The notes: a model not told the origin generated them from the letters alone. Shown: positions 8,451 to 17,272, counted from the first letter of the stretch. The stretch: 64,000 bases of DNA from Bifidobacterium xylocopae (GCF_003315615.1 NZ_PDCH01000005.1:1-64000), one strand, 5' to 3'. Program-made: numbers and translations.

Positions 8451-8608
8451 GGCGGTTGACCTCCTTGTAGAGCCGCAGCTTGGAGCGCTGACCGGTTCCG
8501 TGATGAACAGGCGCCCCCGATGCGGGGCAATCTCCCTCTCGATTGCAACCGCAACGATTCCGCATGTTTTCGCCATAGTAGGCATTACGCAGCAAGTCAG
8601 CAGGCTTA

Positions 8609-8636
8609 ATAATAGCGCTTGCACACCGAGGGTCAA
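8609..8636 (-). promoter_or_regulatory. Promoter of the organophosphate antiporter operon
   Basis: On the minus strand TTGACC (8636-8631), a 16-base spacer, and TATTAT (8614-8609). The spacer carries TGCAAGCGCTATT, an imperfect dyad centred on CG like LacI-family operators. It implies a leader of about 150 bases before the GTG start. Confidence 0.6.
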
Positions 8637-8740
8637 ATCAGGGGATAGGCAGGTCGACGTACAGGAACGAAGGGTGATGGCGGAAGCGCGTGAATTCCCG
8701 TCGCCTCATCGCGGCATGCGAATCCATGTGTATTTTTTTT

Positions 8741-8750
8741 GGGGGGGGGG
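8741..8750. repeat. Poly-G (10) tract preceded by T8
   Basis: Eight T followed by ten G (8733-8750), the only mixed run of this kind seen here. It is about 105 bp upstream of the -35 box of the leftward antiporter promoter, in otherwise non-coding sequence. Confidence 0.9.
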
Positions 8751-9073
8751 TCTCGCCAAGATAAGGCAAGACGAATGAAAACGCCGGACCGCGAAAGCGC
8801 CTGTCGGCGCAAACGCCGCTCGAAGCGGCAACAAACGGAGCCCGGGGCTTAAGCACGGCCCGACGCACATCCCATATTACTGCCCCCGGGCCTCCGGTTG
8901 CCAGGTATGGCCGATTTTTCGCTCAGCGCCAGCCCTCCGGGCGTGTCCAACCGGTGGGTGGCGTGGTGGCGGGGGTGGAATGGTGCATCTGGGCCTGGAG
9001 CACCCGTGTCAATTGAGACCGGGGTGTTTAAGCGGATGACTGTCGGCGTTCGCAACCGCTGTTGTGGGGCCTG

Positions 9074-9808
9074 CTACTCCAACCGGCCCTGCCGCCAGAG
9101 GAGGGCGGCCTTGGCGAAATCCTTGGCTGTGGCGGTCAGGGCCGAGACGGTCTTGCGGGCGGCCGCCTGGTTCTTGCCGGCCTGACCCGCGTCCTGTGAG
9201 GCCTGCAGGTGCTGGACGGCTTGTGGGGCCTGTTCGAAGGTGGGGATACCGGCCTTAAGCCCCCGGGCGATAACCTCGCAGAAGGCGGCTGCGCGGTCCA
9301 GGGCCAGCGCGAAATCACCAGTGAAGGCACCTGAGAGGATGGAATCGGCCGTGCGTGCCATGGCGGCGGCATCAGGGGCCGCATCCACGCCGGCGATGGC
9401 GGACGCAGCGGTGTCACGGGGCTCGCCGATTCGCCACAGCTCGCTGATCGCGTGGCCCTGGCGGCGCATCCAGCTGCGCAACAGGTAAAGTCTCCAGAGG
9501 ATGCCGGGCAGGGTGTCGGGGGCGGCGTCGGACCAGAGTTCGGCCACAATGTCCACGCCCTCGCGGTCTACCAGAGTCACCACCCGCCGTACCACCTCCG
9601 GGTCGGTCGTGTGATGGACTTTATCAAGTAAAGAGGCCGCGGATACGTGGCTCATCTCGCTGACCTGCTGCGGGTCAGCGCCGCCGGAGATCTGCTCGAT
9701 GACCGCCGGGTCCAACTGTCCAGGCCGTGAAGGGCGGGAGGGGCCGGAGGACACAAAGCCCGAGCGGGAGGAAAGGATGGAAGAGGAATCGAAGCTGTTA
9801 GTAGACAA
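9074..9808 (-). CDS. Conserved hypothetical protein, helical
   Basis: 244 residues of mainly alpha-helical, Ala-rich sequence with no signal peptide or membrane segment. I do not recognise a family. The first 40 residues are Ser/Pro-rich and disordered-looking. After that come repeated helices (EVVRRVVTLVDREGVDIVAE, LPGILWRLYLLRSWMRRQG) and a DUF-like core ending TAKDFAKAALLWRQGRLE. The start appears to be TTG 9808, inside the end of the preceding MutT1-like gene (11-bp overlap), so translation is probably coupled; no Met lies before residue 52. Third gene of the ppk-mutT1-like operon, which hints at a link to polyphosphate or nucleotide metabolism only by position. Confidence 0.65.
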   Translation of the reverse strand: MSTNSFDSSSILSSRSGFVSSGPSRPSRPGQLDPAVIEQISGGADPQQVSEMSHVSAASLLDKVHHTTDPEVVRRVVTLVDREGVDIVAELWSDAAPDTLPGILWRLYLLRSWMRRQGHAISELWRIGEPRDTAASAIAGVDAAPDAAAMARTADSILSGAFTGDFALALDRAAAFCEVIARGLKAGIPTFEQAPQAVQHLQASQDAGQAGKNQAAARKTVSALTATAKDFAKAALLWRQGRLE

Positions 9809-10868
9809 TGGGTATCGCCTTCTGTATATCGATGATGCTGGGGCCTTCCCGCCCCTGAACGAAGTGGAGGGCCAGGGCTGTGCCGGTGGGCATGTACGGG
9901 GAGCGCTTGGCCAGGAGGCGAGCCACGGACTTGGATGCGCACAGGCCGCGCAGGTGGTCGAAGACGCCGCCCAGGACTGGCCGGTGCATACACACCAGTG
10001 TAGTGGAGCGCCGGTTCAGGCAATCCTCCATCAGCGCATCCAGCCAGGCGTAGGCCAGCCCTGGTTCGTCGGCGAAGGCCGTCTCGGTCAGGCAGGCAGC
10101 CTCCTCGATCGGCTGTCCGGTCTCGGACGCATACGGGCGCACGGTCTGCAGGCAGCGGGTCCAGGGTGAGGAGAAGAGGGTATCCGGAGCCCAGCAGGCC
10201 AGTTCCCTGTTGAGGGCATAGGCGGCGGCGGCACCCCGGGGGGTGAGGGGACGTTGGGCGTCGTCCCCGCTCCACTCCTTGCGGGCCACGGATTTGCCGT
10301 GTCGCACGATAATCAGTGTCGCACCGGTCAGCGCCCCCTGCTTGGCCCGCTCCACGAACAGGTCCAGGATCTGCCGGTCGGAGGCGTGGGTGAGCCGTTT
10401 GCGGGCCTTCTTGACACTGACCCATGCCACCTCATCCACCTCGTCCGGGTCCGGGGAACCCACGCGTCCGATCACGGCCTTGAGGCGGTCCGCGCGCTCC
10501 TCACCGGCCAGGCCGGCCATCCAATAGACGATGTGCTTGCGCCTCCCATTGCCCCGGGAGGTCCGATGGCCGCCTTCGCTTGACAGTGGGTATTCGGCCT
10601 CGCCCAGGTAAGGGCCCATGCGAATCACGCGTCCGGTCTCCTCGCCGACTTCGCGGGCCGCCGCATGGGCATGGGTCTCATGGGGCTCGAGCTTGCCTTT
10701 GGGCCACGACCAGTCGTCGTATTTGGGTCGGTGGACCATGCACAGGCGTACCTGACCCAGCAGGTCGTGCGGGTCCGTGCCGGGCTTGGGGGCTTCATCC
10801 ACCTGGCCCCGTCCTTGCCCCTGCCAGCGGTAGAGTATGGCGCCGGCCGCTTCGACTGTAGCGCTCAT
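9798..10868 (-). CDS. NUDIX hydrolase fused to histidine phosphatase (MutT1-like)
   Basis: 356 residues in two domains. Residues ~1-165 are a NUDIX domain whose box reads GKLEPHETHAHAAAREVGEE followed by TG, matching Gx5Ex7REUxEExGU. Residues ~185-350 are a histidine phosphatase with IIVRHGKS, the SSPWTRCLQT segment and CMHRPV. The same fusion is known as MutT1 in mycobacteria, which cleans 8-oxo-(d)GTP and hydrolyses diadenosine polyphosphates. AGGAGG lies nine bases before the ATG. The gene starts 31 bp after the ppk stop and overlaps the next gene, so polyphosphate synthesis and nucleotide sanitation are co-expressed here. Confidence 0.9.
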   Translation of the reverse strand: MSATVEAAGAILYRWQGQGRGQVDEAPKPGTDPHDLLGQVRLCMVHRPKYDDWSWPKGKLEPHETHAHAAAREVGEETGRVIRMGPYLGEAEYPLSSEGGHRTSRGNGRRKHIVYWMAGLAGEERADRLKAVIGRVGSPDPDEVDEVAWVSVKKARKRLTHASDRQILDLFVERAKQGALTGATLIIVRHGKSVARKEWSGDDAQRPLTPRGAAAAYALNRELACWAPDTLFSSPWTRCLQTVRPYASETGQPIEEAACLTETAFADEPGLAYAWLDALMEDCLNRRSTTLVCMHRPVLGGVFDHLRGLCASKSVARLLAKRSPYMPTGTALALHFVQGREGPSIIDIQKAIPIVY

Positions 10869-10899
10869 GGTGTTCCCCCTCCTATGCCCGGTGGCCCGG

Positions 10900-13137
10900 T
10901 CAGTGGCGCCGGCCGCCCCGTGAATGCCTGTCGATCAGGAATTCCTGGCAGTCGGTCAGCGGTCGGCCTTGGTCGTCGCGTGAGTGGCGCACATAGGAGC
11001 CGTCCGCCTGCATGTGCCAGGAGGAGGTGGAGTCGGCCATCTGCAGGTCGATGTACTTGATCAGCGTTTCCACTTCCTCGGGGGCCGATATGCGTACCAG
11101 GGCCTCCACGCGTCTGTCCAGGTTCCGGTGCATCAGATCGGCCGAACCGATCCACACCTCCGGTCCTGAGATGGGGCCTTCGCCGATTTGCGGGCCCTGG
11201 GAGTTGGCGAAGGCGAAGACCCGGGAGTGTTCCAGGAACCGTCCCAGGATCGAGCGTACGCGGATGTTTTCGCTCAGTCCCGGCACTCCGGGTTTCAGGG
11301 AGCAGATGCCGCGTTCGACGATGTCCACCTTGACGCCGGCCTGGCTGGCCCGGTAGAGCGCGTCGATGGTCTGCTCGTCCACGATTGAATTGACCTTTAT
11401 CTTGATCCAAGCCTCGTGGCCGGCGCGGGCGGCCTGCTCCTCGCGCCGGATGCGCGCGATCAACCCTGTGCGTACGGTGCGTGGGGCCACCAGGAGGCGG
11501 TGGAAGCTGGATTTGGGTGCATAGCCGGACAGCTGGTTGAACAGGCGGGTCAGGTCCTGGCCGACCACAGGGTCGCAGGTCAGGAGACCGAGATCAGTAT
11601 AGGAACGGGCGGTCTTGGGGTTGTAATTGCCGGTGCCCACATGGCAGTATCGTCTGAGGCCGTCGCTTTCCTGCCGCACCACCAGTGAGAGCTTGCAGTG
11701 GGTCTTGAGCCCGACGATGCCGTAGACCACATGCACGCCGGCACGCTCCAGCTTTCGGGCCCAGGCGATGTTGGCCTCCTCATCGAATCGCGCCTTGATC
11801 TCCACAAGGACCAGGACCTGCTTGCCGGCGTGGGCCGCGTCCACCAGCGCGTCGATGATCGGCGAGTTGCCGGAGGTGCGGTAGAGGGTCTGTTTGATGG
11901 CCAGCACGCGCGGGTCGGCCGCCGCCTGCGCCAGGAAGGCCTGGACGGATGTGGAGAAGGAGTCGTAGGGGTGGTGCAGGAGTATGTCACCCTCGCGGAT
12001 GGAGGCGAAGATGTCCTGGGCGCGGCTGGACTCCACCTGTGCGATCTGCCGGTTGGTGGTGGGGATGAAAGGCCGGAATTTCAGGTCGGGCCGGTCTATG
12101 GACTGGAGCTCATAGAGCACGGTCATGTCCAAGGGGGCGGGCAGGCGGTAGACCTCGTCGTTGGACACGCGCAGCTTGCCGGCCAGCAGCTGGGAGAGGA
12201 AGGGGGATGCCGTGTCGGAGATCTCCAGGCGGATGGGCGGACCGAAACGGCGCTGGAGGAGTTCCTTCTCCATGGCGTTCAGCAGGTTCTCGGCATCGTC
12301 TTCCTCCACGTCGATGTCTTCGTTGCGGGTCAGGCGGAAGGAACGGGCCTCTTTGATCCGCATGCCCGGGAAGAGGGACTCCAGGTGGGCGATGACCAGG
12401 TTCTCCATGGTGATGAAGCCGTAGCGCTCTTCGCGTGCCTCCTCGTCGGTCAGGTCGTCGACCGCCACCAGTCGGGGCATGTTGTCCGGGATCTTGACCC
12501 GCGCGAAGTGGGTCTTGCCGGAAGTGGGGTTCTCCACCAGGACCGCGAGGTTGAGCGAATTACCGGAAATATAGGGGAATGGATGGGCGGGGTCCACGGC
12601 CAGCGGGGTCAGGACCGGGAAGACCTGCCGGTGGAAGAAGCGGGAAAGCCGCTCCTGCTCGCCTGCGGTCAGCTGGCTCCACTTGAGTAGGACGATATGC
12701 TCGGCGGCCAGGGCCGGCAGGATCGTGTCAATCGCATAGTGGGCGTGTTCGGATTGGAGCTTGTGGGCCTGCTCTGAGATTGCGCGCAGCTGCTGGCGGG
12801 GGCTCAGACCGCTGGCGGCGGGCACGGCGATACCTGTGTCGACACGGCGCTTCAGGCCGGCGACGCGTACCATGAAGAACTCATCCAGATTGGAAGCGAA
12901 GATCGCTGCGAAATTCGCCCGCTCCAACAGGGGGATGGACTCGTCCTGGGCCATCTGGAGCACGCGCTTGTTGAACTTGAGCCAGGAGATCTCCCGGTCG
13001 AAATAGCGGTCCTCGGGCAGGGGCCCGGCGTCGTCGGGCACGACCTGGTGGCGGTCGGGCTTCTCGCTCTCCGCTATATGCTCGGCGATTTGGCGTTTGA
13101 GGATCGCCTTGGTGGGCGCGTCGAATTTCTGAACCAT
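10900..13137 (-). CDS. ppk: Polyphosphate kinase 1
   Basis: 745 residues, typical for PPK1, which polymerises the gamma-phosphate of ATP into polyphosphate. Family landmarks: the N-terminal [20 protein letters not shown], then [13 protein letters not shown], the HPYDSF segment and the two phospholipase-D-like domains with the histidine-containing [19 protein letters not shown] and [11 protein letters not shown] regions; the C-terminal domain ends with a RHSRD-type segment. I take ATG 13137 as the start. No Shine-Dalgarno precedes it, but a -35/-10 pair places the transcript start about two bases before the ATG, so the mRNA is probably leaderless. First gene of the operon with the MutT1-like and hypothetical genes. 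A longer frame from TTG 13212 would run through the ncRNA terminator and is rejected. Confidence 0.95.
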   Translation of the reverse strand: MVQKFDAPTKAILKRQIAEHIAESEKPDRHQVVPDDAGPLPEDRYFDREISWLKFNKRVLQMAQDESIPLLERANFAAIFASNLDEFFMVRVAGLKRRVDTGIAVPAASGLSPRQQLRAISEQAHKLQSEHAHYAIDTILPALAAEHIVLLKWSQLTAGEQERLSRFFHRQVFPVLTPLAVDPAHPFPYISGNSLNLAVLVENPTSGKTHFARVKIPDNMPRLVAVDDLTDEEAREERYGFITMENLVIAHLESLFPGMRIKEARSFRLTRNEDIDVEEDDAENLLNAMEKELLQRRFGPPIRLEISDTASPFLSQLLAGKLRVSNDEVYRLPAPLDMTVLYELQSIDRPDLKFRPFIPTTNRQIAQVESSRAQDIFASIREGDILLHHPYDSFSTSVQAFLAQAAADPRVLAIKQTLYRTSGNSPIIDALVDAAHAGKQVLVLVEIKARFDEEANIAWARKLERAGVHVVYGIVGLKTHCKLSLVVRQESDGLRRYCHVGTGNYNPKTARSYTDLGLLTCDPVVGQDLTRLFNQLSGYAPKSSFHRLLVAPRTVRTGLIARIRREEQAARAGHEAWIKIKVNSIVDEQTIDALYRASQAGVKVDIVERGICSLKPGVPGLSENIRVRSILGRFLEHSRVFAFANSQGPQIGEGPISGPEVWIGSADLMHRNLDRRVEALVRISAPEEVETLIKYIDLQMADSTSSWHMQADGSYVRHSRDDQGRPLTDCQEFLIDRHSRGGRRH

Positions 13138-13145
13138 AGTACCGT

Positions 13146-13174
13146 ACTGTATGCGCTGGGCCGACGGCTTGCAA
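13146..13174 (-). promoter_or_regulatory. ppk promoter giving a leaderless mRNA
   Basis: Minus strand TTGCAA (13174-13169), exactly 17 bases, then TACAGT (13151-13146). Counting from the -10, +1 falls at about 13139, two bases before the ppk ATG. The lack of a ribosome site fits this. Confidence 0.6.
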
Positions 13175-13353
13175 ACACAAGAAAACGGCCCCTTCAGGGG
13201 CCGTTTCCACAAGGCTCGTATTCCAAAGCGGAACTCTTCACAACTTCATCGTTGCGACGGTAAGCACCTGTTCTTCACACGCCCGTCCAACGTATTGATC
13301 TTTGTGACCATACACTTTTGTGGGCTTCCGCTCTGTTCAATTCGACCTTGTGC
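13172..13353 (-). ncRNA. Candidate structured non-coding RNA upstream of ppk (~180 nt)
   Basis: Non-coding sequence on the minus strand bounded by its own promoter (TTGCCA at 13386-13381, 16-base spacer, GATAAT at 13364-13359) and an intrinsic terminator (13208-13181). The 5' end pairs with the 3' end: CACAAGG (13352-13346) with CCTTGTG (13214-13208), continued by TCG with CGA. After an internal loop of ~10 and 8 bases, AGCGGAA (13332-13326) pairs with TTCCGCT (13233-13227). Inside are a GTATGGTC/GATCAATAC hairpin and a possible GCCC/GGGC helix. A closing stem with a large internal loop recalls 6S RNA, and the length fits, but I cannot assign a family. It might instead be a long ppk leader; the ppk promoter behind the terminator argues against that. 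Confidence 0.55.
13181..13208 (-). terminator. Intrinsic terminator of the ncRNA upstream of ppk
   Basis: On the minus strand an 11-12-bp GC-rich stem (AAACGGCCCC with GGGGCCGTTT), tetraloop TGAA, and a T-rich tail (TTTTCTTGTGTTT). It ends transcription before the ppk promoter. Confidence 0.75.
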
Positions 13354-13358
13354 TTCCT

Positions 13359-13386
13359 ATTATCGCAGGCTTCTGACGCTTGGCAA
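13359..13386 (-). promoter_or_regulatory. Promoter of the ncRNA upstream of ppk
   Basis: Minus strand TTGCCA (13386-13381), 16-base spacer, GATAAT (13364-13359). The predicted start near 13353 coincides with the first base pair of the closing helix of the RNA. Confidence 0.55.
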
Positions 13387-13557
13387 GCGGGCTGTGGGCT
13401 TTGAAGGGCTGCGGTGCACAAGTGTGCGCTCGTGTGCGTTCGGACAGGACTGGCTTGGCTTGTTGTGCGTTTGGGGCCGGCGGGTGTGCGGACTTGTCGC
13501 TTTGGGGTGGCTCGGTCCAGTGGAATGGCTCCATTCGAGGCGTGTCGCGGTTTAATC

Positions 13558-13572
13558 CACGTTTGACCACAT
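13558..13572 (+). promoter_or_regulatory. Repeated 15-base motif CACGTTTGACCACAT, copy 1
   Basis: Lies 48 bp before the tadZ-like start. An exact second copy lies at 17091-17105 in front of the pilin-like gene, and a third with one change at 43484-43498 in front of topA. It contains TTGACC, but no -10 follows at normal spacing, so a regulator site is as likely as a -35 element. Confidence 0.4.
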
Positions 13573-13620
13573 TGTCGGAGGGGTTTGGTGCTTATGTGGT
13601 TGGACGGGTGTAATCGGAGC

Positions 13621-14571
13621 ATGAGCTATGCAAAGCATGAAAGCCGGCTGGGTTCGAGGCGGGATGGGCGTGCGGCGGTGGGGGGCCGTGGGGTCGCCTC
13701 CCGCCGCCCGCCCCGGCACCTGCTCTATGAGGACAGGAAGCGAAGGGTTACGCAGGCGATGGCCGCTGGTGATGGGGATAGACCGGGAAACAGCGGAAGG
13801 CAGGCCGCTGGATCGGCGGTGGTCTTCCTCTCGGCTTGCGGTGGGGCGGGGCTGTCGACCTGTCTGGCCCTGTGCGCCAAGACGCTGGCCGGACGGGGGC
13901 ATGCTTGCGCGATTGTGGATGCCGACCGTGCTGCCGGTGGCATGGATGTGCTACTGGGCTTGGAATCTGACCCGGGCCTGCGCTTGAGCGAGTTGGAGGC
14001 GCCGCTGGGACGGATGGACCCGGGCGCTTTGGAACACGAGCTGCCCAAGTGGGAGGGCATGGCTGTGCTGAGCTCGGACCCCTGGACGGGGCCTGCTCCC
14101 CAGGCCTGGGACCTGGACGCGGCCCTTCGGGCGCTGGAGGAGGGGGCCGAGCTCGTGCTGGTGGATGGGGCCGATGGGCGCGGTCTGGACGAGTTGGAGT
14201 CCTTGGCGGGGCAGCCCCGCCTGGTCCTGGCTGAGATGACCGTGCTGGGTTTGGCACGCACCCGGGCCCTTCTGGCCCGTTTGGGCGCCGACCCGGTCGT
14301 CGGTGGACATGCTGACGGCCGCACCCTCCTGGTCGGTCTCGTGCCGCGTGGGATGCGACGTCCGCCGCCTGTCGACCGCGCCGAGGCCGAAGGCTTCCTG
14401 GGGCGACCCCTGGCGGCCGTTTTCAGACCTGACGGCGGTCTGGCTGCGAGCATCATGAACGGGCTGGGTGTGGATCGCATACCCAGGTCCTACCGCAAAC
14501 CGTTGGAGGGTCTGGCCGATCGGATTGAGGAAGCGGCTGGACTCGAACCGGTGGGGAAGGGGCGGGCATGA
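13621..14571 (+). CDS. TadZ/CpaE-like pilus-locus ATPase with degenerate Walker A
   Basis: 316 residues from ATG 13621; the first ~65 residues are basic and poorly conserved, so ATG 13759 is an alternative start. It has the MinD/ParA-like fold: VVFLSACGGAGLSTCLAL carries the deviant P-loop (GGAGLST, lacking the usual Lys), followed by ACAIVDADRAAGGMDVLLGL and ELVLVDGADG. This matches TadZ/CpaE proteins, which localise the Flp pilus machine, and the mycobacterial Rv3660c type. It starts the seven-gene Tad locus and overlaps tadA by 4 bp. Loss of the P-loop Lys suggests weak or no ATP hydrolysis, as in some TadZ proteins. Confidence 0.8.
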   Translation: MSYAKHESRLGSRRDGRAAVGGRGVASRRPPRHLLYEDRKRRVTQAMAAGDGDRPGNSGRQAAGSAVVFLSACGGAGLSTCLALCAKTLAGRGHACAIVDADRAAGGMDVLLGLESDPGLRLSELEAPLGRMDPGALEHELPKWEGMAVLSSDPWTGPAPQAWDLDAALRALEEGAELVLVDGADGRGLDELESLAGQPRLVLAEMTVLGLARTRALLARLGADPVVGGHADGRTLLVGLVPRGMRRPPPVDRAEAEGFLGRPLAAVFRPDGGLAASIMNGLGVDRIPRSYRKPLEGLADRIEEAAGLEPVGKGRA

Positions 14572-15806
14572 GAGCGGTTGCGGAGGGCCTCCGGTCGGAC
14601 GCTGGGCTTGCCTTCGGCTATCTGCGTGAGTTGGCCGAGGACCCGAAAGTGACCGACATCGCGGTAACGGGGGATGGGCGCGTCTGGGCGGATGCGGGTG
14701 CGGGGATGAAGGAGCGCCGGATCCATCCGGGTTTCACCGGGCCTGCCATGGTGCGTGAGTACGCGGTGCAATTGAGCTCACAGCTGGGCAGGCGTTTGGA
14801 CGATTCCTGCCCCATCGCCGACGCTTCCACCGTCGGGGGGATTCGTATCCATGCGGTCATCCCGCCGCTCGTGGCCGAGGGCGCTTCCATATCCATCCGT
14901 CTGCCTGACCGGGCGCGGCCGGGGCTTGTCGCCCTTGCGGCGGCCGGCCTGTGTCCGGCCCCCTGGGTTGGTGTGCTCAAGAACCTGGTCGCCGGACAGG
15001 CGACGCTGATGGTCACCGGGGGTACAGGTGCCGGGAAGACCACCCTGCTCAAGGCCCTGCTGGGTGAATGCCGGACCGATGAGCGAATTGTGTCGGTGGA
15101 GGAGGTACGGGAACTGGGGGCGCTTCCAGGCCATGGAGATCACGTGTCCCTGGCAGCGCGCGAGGCAAATGTGGAGGGGGCCGGGGCCGTCGGCCTGCCC
15201 GAGCTCATCAAGGCCACGCTGCGGATGCGGCCCGACAGAATCATCCTGGGCGAATGCCGGGGTGAAGAGGTGGCGGACCTGTTGCGTGCCTTCAACTCCG
15301 GGCACCATGGAGGAATGGTCACCCTCCACGCGGACGGGGTGGGTCGGGTGCCCTCCCGCCTGGCCACGCTGGGGCTCCTGGCCGGACTGGACCCGCGGGC
15401 GCTCGCAGCGTTGACCGAAGGCGCCTTCGATGCCGTCATCCACCTGGAGCGTTCAGGCGGCCGCCGTAGGATCGCCCAGATAGGTCTGCTGGGTCTGGAT
15501 GGCCAAGGACGATTGACGGGGCGGCCCGTCTGCACCTGGGATGGGTCCAGTGCCCCCCGATATGGGGATCTATGGCCCATGTTCGCCGACCGCTGGGGAA
15601 TCACCGGGGTCGTCCCTTCCGCTGTCGCTGAAGGTTCGCCGGGTTTGGCCGCCCTGGCCCGGGCACCCGGTGTCGCCCGTCGGACCGGCCCGCCGCCGCG
15701 GCCGCTTGAGGCCACCGGGGGTCGCGCTGTCCGGACGGGTGCCGCAGGTTCGGTTTTCGGTGCACCGATTCGTCGCAGGCCGGTACATGCGGCGGGGGGC
15801 ATATGA
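14568..15806 (+). CDS. tadA: TadA/CpaF-type secretion ATPase
   Basis: 412 residues of the type II/IV secretion ATPase family that drives Flp pilus assembly. The core shows the Walker A GGTGAGKTT at residues 151-159, the Asp box VSVEEVREL, Walker B-like MRPDRIILGECRGEEVADLL and the His box SGHHGGMVTLHADG. The last ~80 residues are Pro/Arg-rich. ATGA overlap with the TadZ-like gene upstream and with tadB downstream shows a tightly coupled operon. Same order as Rv3660c-Rv3659c in mycobacteria. No prepilin peptidase gene is present in the locus. Confidence 0.92.
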   Translation: MRAVAEGLRSDAGLAFGYLRELAEDPKVTDIAVTGDGRVWADAGAGMKERRIHPGFTGPAMVREYAVQLSSQLGRRLDDSCPIADASTVGGIRIHAVIPPLVAEGASISIRLPDRARPGLVALAAAGLCPAPWVGVLKNLVAGQATLMVTGGTGAGKTTLLKALLGECRTDERIVSVEEVRELGALPGHGDHVSLAAREANVEGAGAVGLPELIKATLRMRPDRIILGECRGEEVADLLRAFNSGHHGGMVTLHADGVGRVPSRLATLGLLAGLDPRALAALTEGAFDAVIHLERSGGRRRIAQIGLLGLDGQGRLTGRPVCTWDGSSAPRYGDLWPMFADRWGITGVVPSAVAEGSPGLAALARAPGVARRTGPPPRPLEATGGRAVRTGAAGSVFGAPIRRRPVHAAGGI

Positions 15807-16465
15807 TGACATCCATGGCCCCCTCCTCTTTCTGGGCGGCTGTCTGGGCCGCCCTGGCAGTGCTCCTTGCTTGGCCGCATTCTTCCTCCGCTTCCCGTCT
15901 CAGAGCCTTCGGGGCCCGCCGCGGCGGTGAGCTGACCCGTATTGGCATAGCGGCGGTCATCTCTTCACTTTCCGCATATATGCGCAACGGTGGGACTCTC
16001 GTCGGTGCCTTCGAGGAGCAGGCCGGCCGGACGTTCGCCACCCGCCGGGTCAGCTACGGGCGTGTCAGATCCATGCTGGAAGCCCGACGCATGCCCAAGG
16101 AGACCGTGAGCCAGGTGTCTTCGGTCGCTTACGCCTTGGAGGTCTCCTGCTGCTTGAGCGAGCGCCTGGGGTGTCAAGCCTCCCGTTGCCTTGATGCAGT
16201 CGGCGCGTCCTATCGTCGGATGGACCGATTGGCCCGGGCGCGTGGAGCAGCCTTCGCCATGCCCAAGGCCACCGTCAAACTTCTGTCGGCCCTGCCTGTG
16301 CTCACGCTGGTTTTAGGATCCCTTCTGGGCGCTCACCCCTTGGCCTTCCTGCTCAAACCGGGCGCGGGCAGCATCTGCCTGCTCCTGGGTGTGGCCTGCT
16401 ATCTGCTGGGACTGCTGTGGATGCGGGCCTTGCTCAAAGACATGGATGAGCAGGCGGGTGAATGA
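15803..16465 (+). CDS. TadB-like type II secretion F-domain membrane protein
   Basis: 220 residues. An N-terminal hydrophobic segment (SFWAAVWAALAVLLAWP), a cytoplasmic T2SSF-like helical region (AVISSLSAYMRNGGTLVGAF, then a YALEVSCCLSERLG segment) and two C-terminal membrane helices. Short compared with full TadB (~300 residues), but this length is normal for the actinobacterial Tad locus (Rv3658c type). It overlaps tadA by 4 bp and is followed one base later by the TadC-like gene, with which it would form the inner-membrane platform. Confidence 0.8.
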   Translation: MMTSMAPSSFWAAVWAALAVLLAWPHSSSASRLRAFGARRGGELTRIGIAAVISSLSAYMRNGGTLVGAFEEQAGRTFATRRVSYGRVRSMLEARRMPKETVSQVSSVAYALEVSCCLSERLGCQASRCLDAVGASYRRMDRLARARGAAFAMPKATVKLLSALPVLTLVLGSLLGAHPLAFLLKPGAGSICLLLGVACYLLGLLWMRALLKDMDEQAGE

Positions 16466-16466
16466 C

Positions 16467-17024
16467 ATGACGACGGTGCTAAATGCGCTCGCCGCCCTGT
16501 TGACCGCTTGTGCGGTGGACCTGTTGCTGCGGCGGCCGGCTCGTTCCTTGGCAGGGTTGAACCCGGCTGCCGGGGATCAGGACATGCCCCTGACCCTCCT
16601 CTTGGAGATGCTGGCCGTGTGCGTGCGCCAGGGAGCCTCCGTCCCCCACGCCTTGGAGAGGATTGGCTCGGTGGTCCAGGCCGACCTGGGTGAACCCATG
16701 GCCGGCGTCGCCCGCCTGCTCAACCAAGGGACCGACTGGTACTCGGCGTGGGCCCAGGCTTGCTCCCATCCTCGCTATGGGCATCGGTTCCGGATCATGA
16801 GTGACTGCCTGGAGCCCTCCTGGCGGCATGGGATATCGCCCCTGGGCCGGATCGAGACCACAATCGAACAGGTGGACCAGGCTCAGCGACGGCGGCTGGA
16901 CGAGGCTTCCGCCGCTTTGGCCGTCAAAATCCTCCTGCCGACCGGCCTGTGCATCCTCCCGGCCTTCATCCTGATCGGCGTCCTGCCATGCATCGCGGCC
17001 TTCGCCGGGGGGCTGTCCATCTGA
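16467..17024 (+). CDS. TadC-like type II secretion F-domain membrane protein
   Basis: 185 residues from ATG 16467, one base after the TadB-like stop; an upstream in-frame GTG at 16458 is also possible. N-terminal membrane segment, then a T2SSF-like core (LLEMLAVCVRQGASVPHALERIG ... CLEPSWRHGISPLGRIETTI) and a C-terminal membrane hairpin (LLPTGLCILPAFILIGVLPCIAAF). Partner of TadB in the platform of the pilus machine; corresponds by order and length to Rv3657c. Confidence 0.8.
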   Translation: MTTVLNALAALLTACAVDLLLRRPARSLAGLNPAAGDQDMPLTLLLEMLAVCVRQGASVPHALERIGSVVQADLGEPMAGVARLLNQGTDWYSAWAQACSHPRYGHRFRIMSDCLEPSWRHGISPLGRIETTIEQVDQAQRRRLDEASAALAVKILLPTGLCILPAFILIGVLPCIAAFAGGLSI

Positions 17025-17090
17025 CCATGACTGTGTGAGGCTCGCCGCTCCCATCCGATTTCGGAGCTGGGGAAACTTATCCACATACGG

Positions 17091-17105
17091 CACGTTTGAC
17101 CACAT
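17091..17105 (+). promoter_or_regulatory. Repeated 15-base motif CACGTTTGACCACAT, copy 2
   Basis: Exact copy of the element at 13558. It lies in the 240-bp gap between the TadC-like gene and the pilin-like gene, close to a single consensus DnaA-type nonamer TTATCCACA (17077-17085). The presence of regulatory-looking sequence here suggests the pilin-like genes may have their own transcript. Confidence 0.4.
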
Positions 17106-17272
17106 GCCTTCGCTGGGCTTCGATCCCCGACCGTTCGGCGGCAGAGTGGGATCACCGGATGGGACGGCTGGAATGAAGGGCGTCAGTCCGGGAACGGAGG
17201 CCGTACGGTCCTCCGTGGAAGTGGTCGGAGACGACCGAATACAGAGAAAATACAGAAAGCACGGTGTTCATC

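Larger units (their letters stand above)
8451..9073. other. Long intergenic region with promoter and T8G10 run
   Basis: 623 bases between two leftward genes. It holds the antiporter promoter (8609-8636) and the T8G10 run (8733-8750). A small GCCGCT/AGCGGC hairpin lies near 8815-8829. Frames of 76 codons (minus, ending 8638) and 95 codons (plus, from 8898) show no ribosome site, domain or codon pattern that supports them. No further gene is seen. Confidence 0.5.

Noticed and set aside
8638-8868. 76-codon minus-strand frame through the T8G10 tract
   Set aside because: No ribosome site, no domain, Pro/Lys codons arise from the homopolymer; treated as non-coding.
13138-13212. Longer ppk protein starting at TTG 13212
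   Set aside because: Would translate through a terminator hairpin; promoter position and homology favour ATG 13137.
17077-17085. Consensus DnaA box TTATCCACA; weaker similar sequence near 4280
   Set aside because: Single copies without a cluster, AT-rich unwinding region or dnaA/dnaN nearby; not a replication origin.
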